From Apoderus coryli (taxonomy: Eukaryota; Arthropoda; Insecta; Coleoptera; Attelabidae): DNA of 64,000 nucleotides. This document shows, piece by piece, positions 63,247-64,000 of the stretch; position 1 is the stretch's first letter; each line of letters opens with the position of its first letter. Under the pieces are notes generated by a model. It was not told the DNA's origin. It saw only the letters and a program-made list of their open reading frames with translations, and did no database searches. The translations under genes and the position numbers were made by a program. The stretch spans positions 9,548,001 through 9,612,000 of the forward strand of contig OU452204.1 of NCBI GenBank assembly GCA_911728435.2, read 5' to 3'.

Positions 63247-64000
63247 TTTTTAATTATACACACAATTTTAAGTTTTTATTAAATTAAATTTGAAAAAATT
63301 ATTTTTTACAAAAATTTCGATTTTATTTTCAGTTGTTTTTGGCCTAAATAACTATAATAACAGGTGGCTTGACACAAATTTTAAAAATAAACTATAGTGT
63401 GAACATAATACTATCAAATATACCTATTTAAAGTTTACAAACTACACACTTTCAAAACATTTGCGTTGTTTTACTTATTTATTGTTGCTTTATTATGTTT
63501 ATAGCACTATCGTCATTGCTACTAGATCGTTAAGTAATGATGTTGTAAGCGAACTAAAATTATTATATTTTTCACATTCAAAAAGCGTGTGAATGGATAA
63601 TGAATGAGCTGTATTGAACGTGGTGTGTAACGTTTAACTAAATGGTAAATGTAACGTAGCTCGCAGAATCCTGGTCTTGTTTTGTGAGTAGTTTGATAGG
63701 GTCTGCTCAGCTCAACTTTTAGCGTATTATTGTATTTAGTGCGACGGGTAAATACATATTGAACCAAAAACACAGAGGTCAGTTTTGCACTAAAATATAC
63801 GCCATTCACTTGTTAGTCATTAGAAAATATAGTAGTTAATAATAATATTAAAAGGCTTTATTGTAATAATAAACATTTTACAAATGGCGAAGTTGAAGTT
63901 TATACTTCTTAACTTAACCTAAGTATGAATTATTAATCACAATACAGTCCAACAAATCAATTAATTATTAGGTAAATAATGGCAATAATAAGTAACACAA
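63247..64000. other. Upstream region of the LITAF-domain gene, nothing else recognised
   Basis: This lies upstream of the first coding exon on the minus strand and may contain the 5' UTR, promoter or an untranslated exon, but no convincing core promoter motif was identified. A 95-codon minus-strand frame at 63,522-63,809 has no recognisable domain. Confidence 0.5.

Noticed and set aside
63522..63809. 95-codon minus-strand frame upstream of the LITAF gene
   Set aside because: No recognisable domain and no splice signals linking it to the first exon.

Overview
The window is eukaryotic nuclear DNA and most likely from an insect. The evidence is AT-rich sequence, a LITAF-domain gene split by consensus GT-AG introns, and decayed insect-type transposons (LINE reverse transcriptases, mariner, hAT, and short inverted-repeat elements). 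I cannot name the species. A hemipteran is a reasonable guess but the sequence does not prove it.

Layout. Bases 1 to about 46,585 are one uninterrupted, single-orientation satellite array that runs off the left edge. The basic monomer is 89-91 bp: a conserved core of about 55 bp plus a variable head of about 35 bp. Three head classes often form a 269-bp trimer. Larger units are layered on top: 178-bp dimers, 673- and 942-bp blocks alternating into 1,615 bp, duplications at 2.6-2.7, 3.45 and 3.8-3.9 kb, and an echo of about 2 kb repeated 36.4 kb away. Bases 10.3-20.8 kb form a distinct domain with private variants. Monomers decay only at the right edge (46.44-46.59 kb), where a 292-bp unit bounded by 19-bp direct repeats begins.

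The right 17 kb is ordinary unique and transposon-rich DNA. The one host gene recognised is a LITAF-domain gene on the minus strand. Its first coding exon is at 63,126-63,246 and its second at 47,902-48,064, joined in frame over an intron of about 15 kb. The second exon ends in a good splice donor inside the LITAF domain. The exon for the C-terminal half was not found between it and the array. If the gene is intact, the whole satellite array, more than 46 kb, lies inside its next intron. This is the main observation.

Inside the 15-kb intron are, from left to right: a non-autonomous hAT element with a perfect 8-bp target duplication, an inverted-repeat element, a 5'-truncated LINE, a transposase-like pseudogene with GQNKN and GHSYLPND motifs, tRNA-derived SINE-like pieces, a TA-flanked MITE, a second LINE fragment, a ZMYM-like hAT transposase relic, and a mariner relic. 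Short open reading frames inside the satellite are by-products of the repeat and are not annotated as genes.
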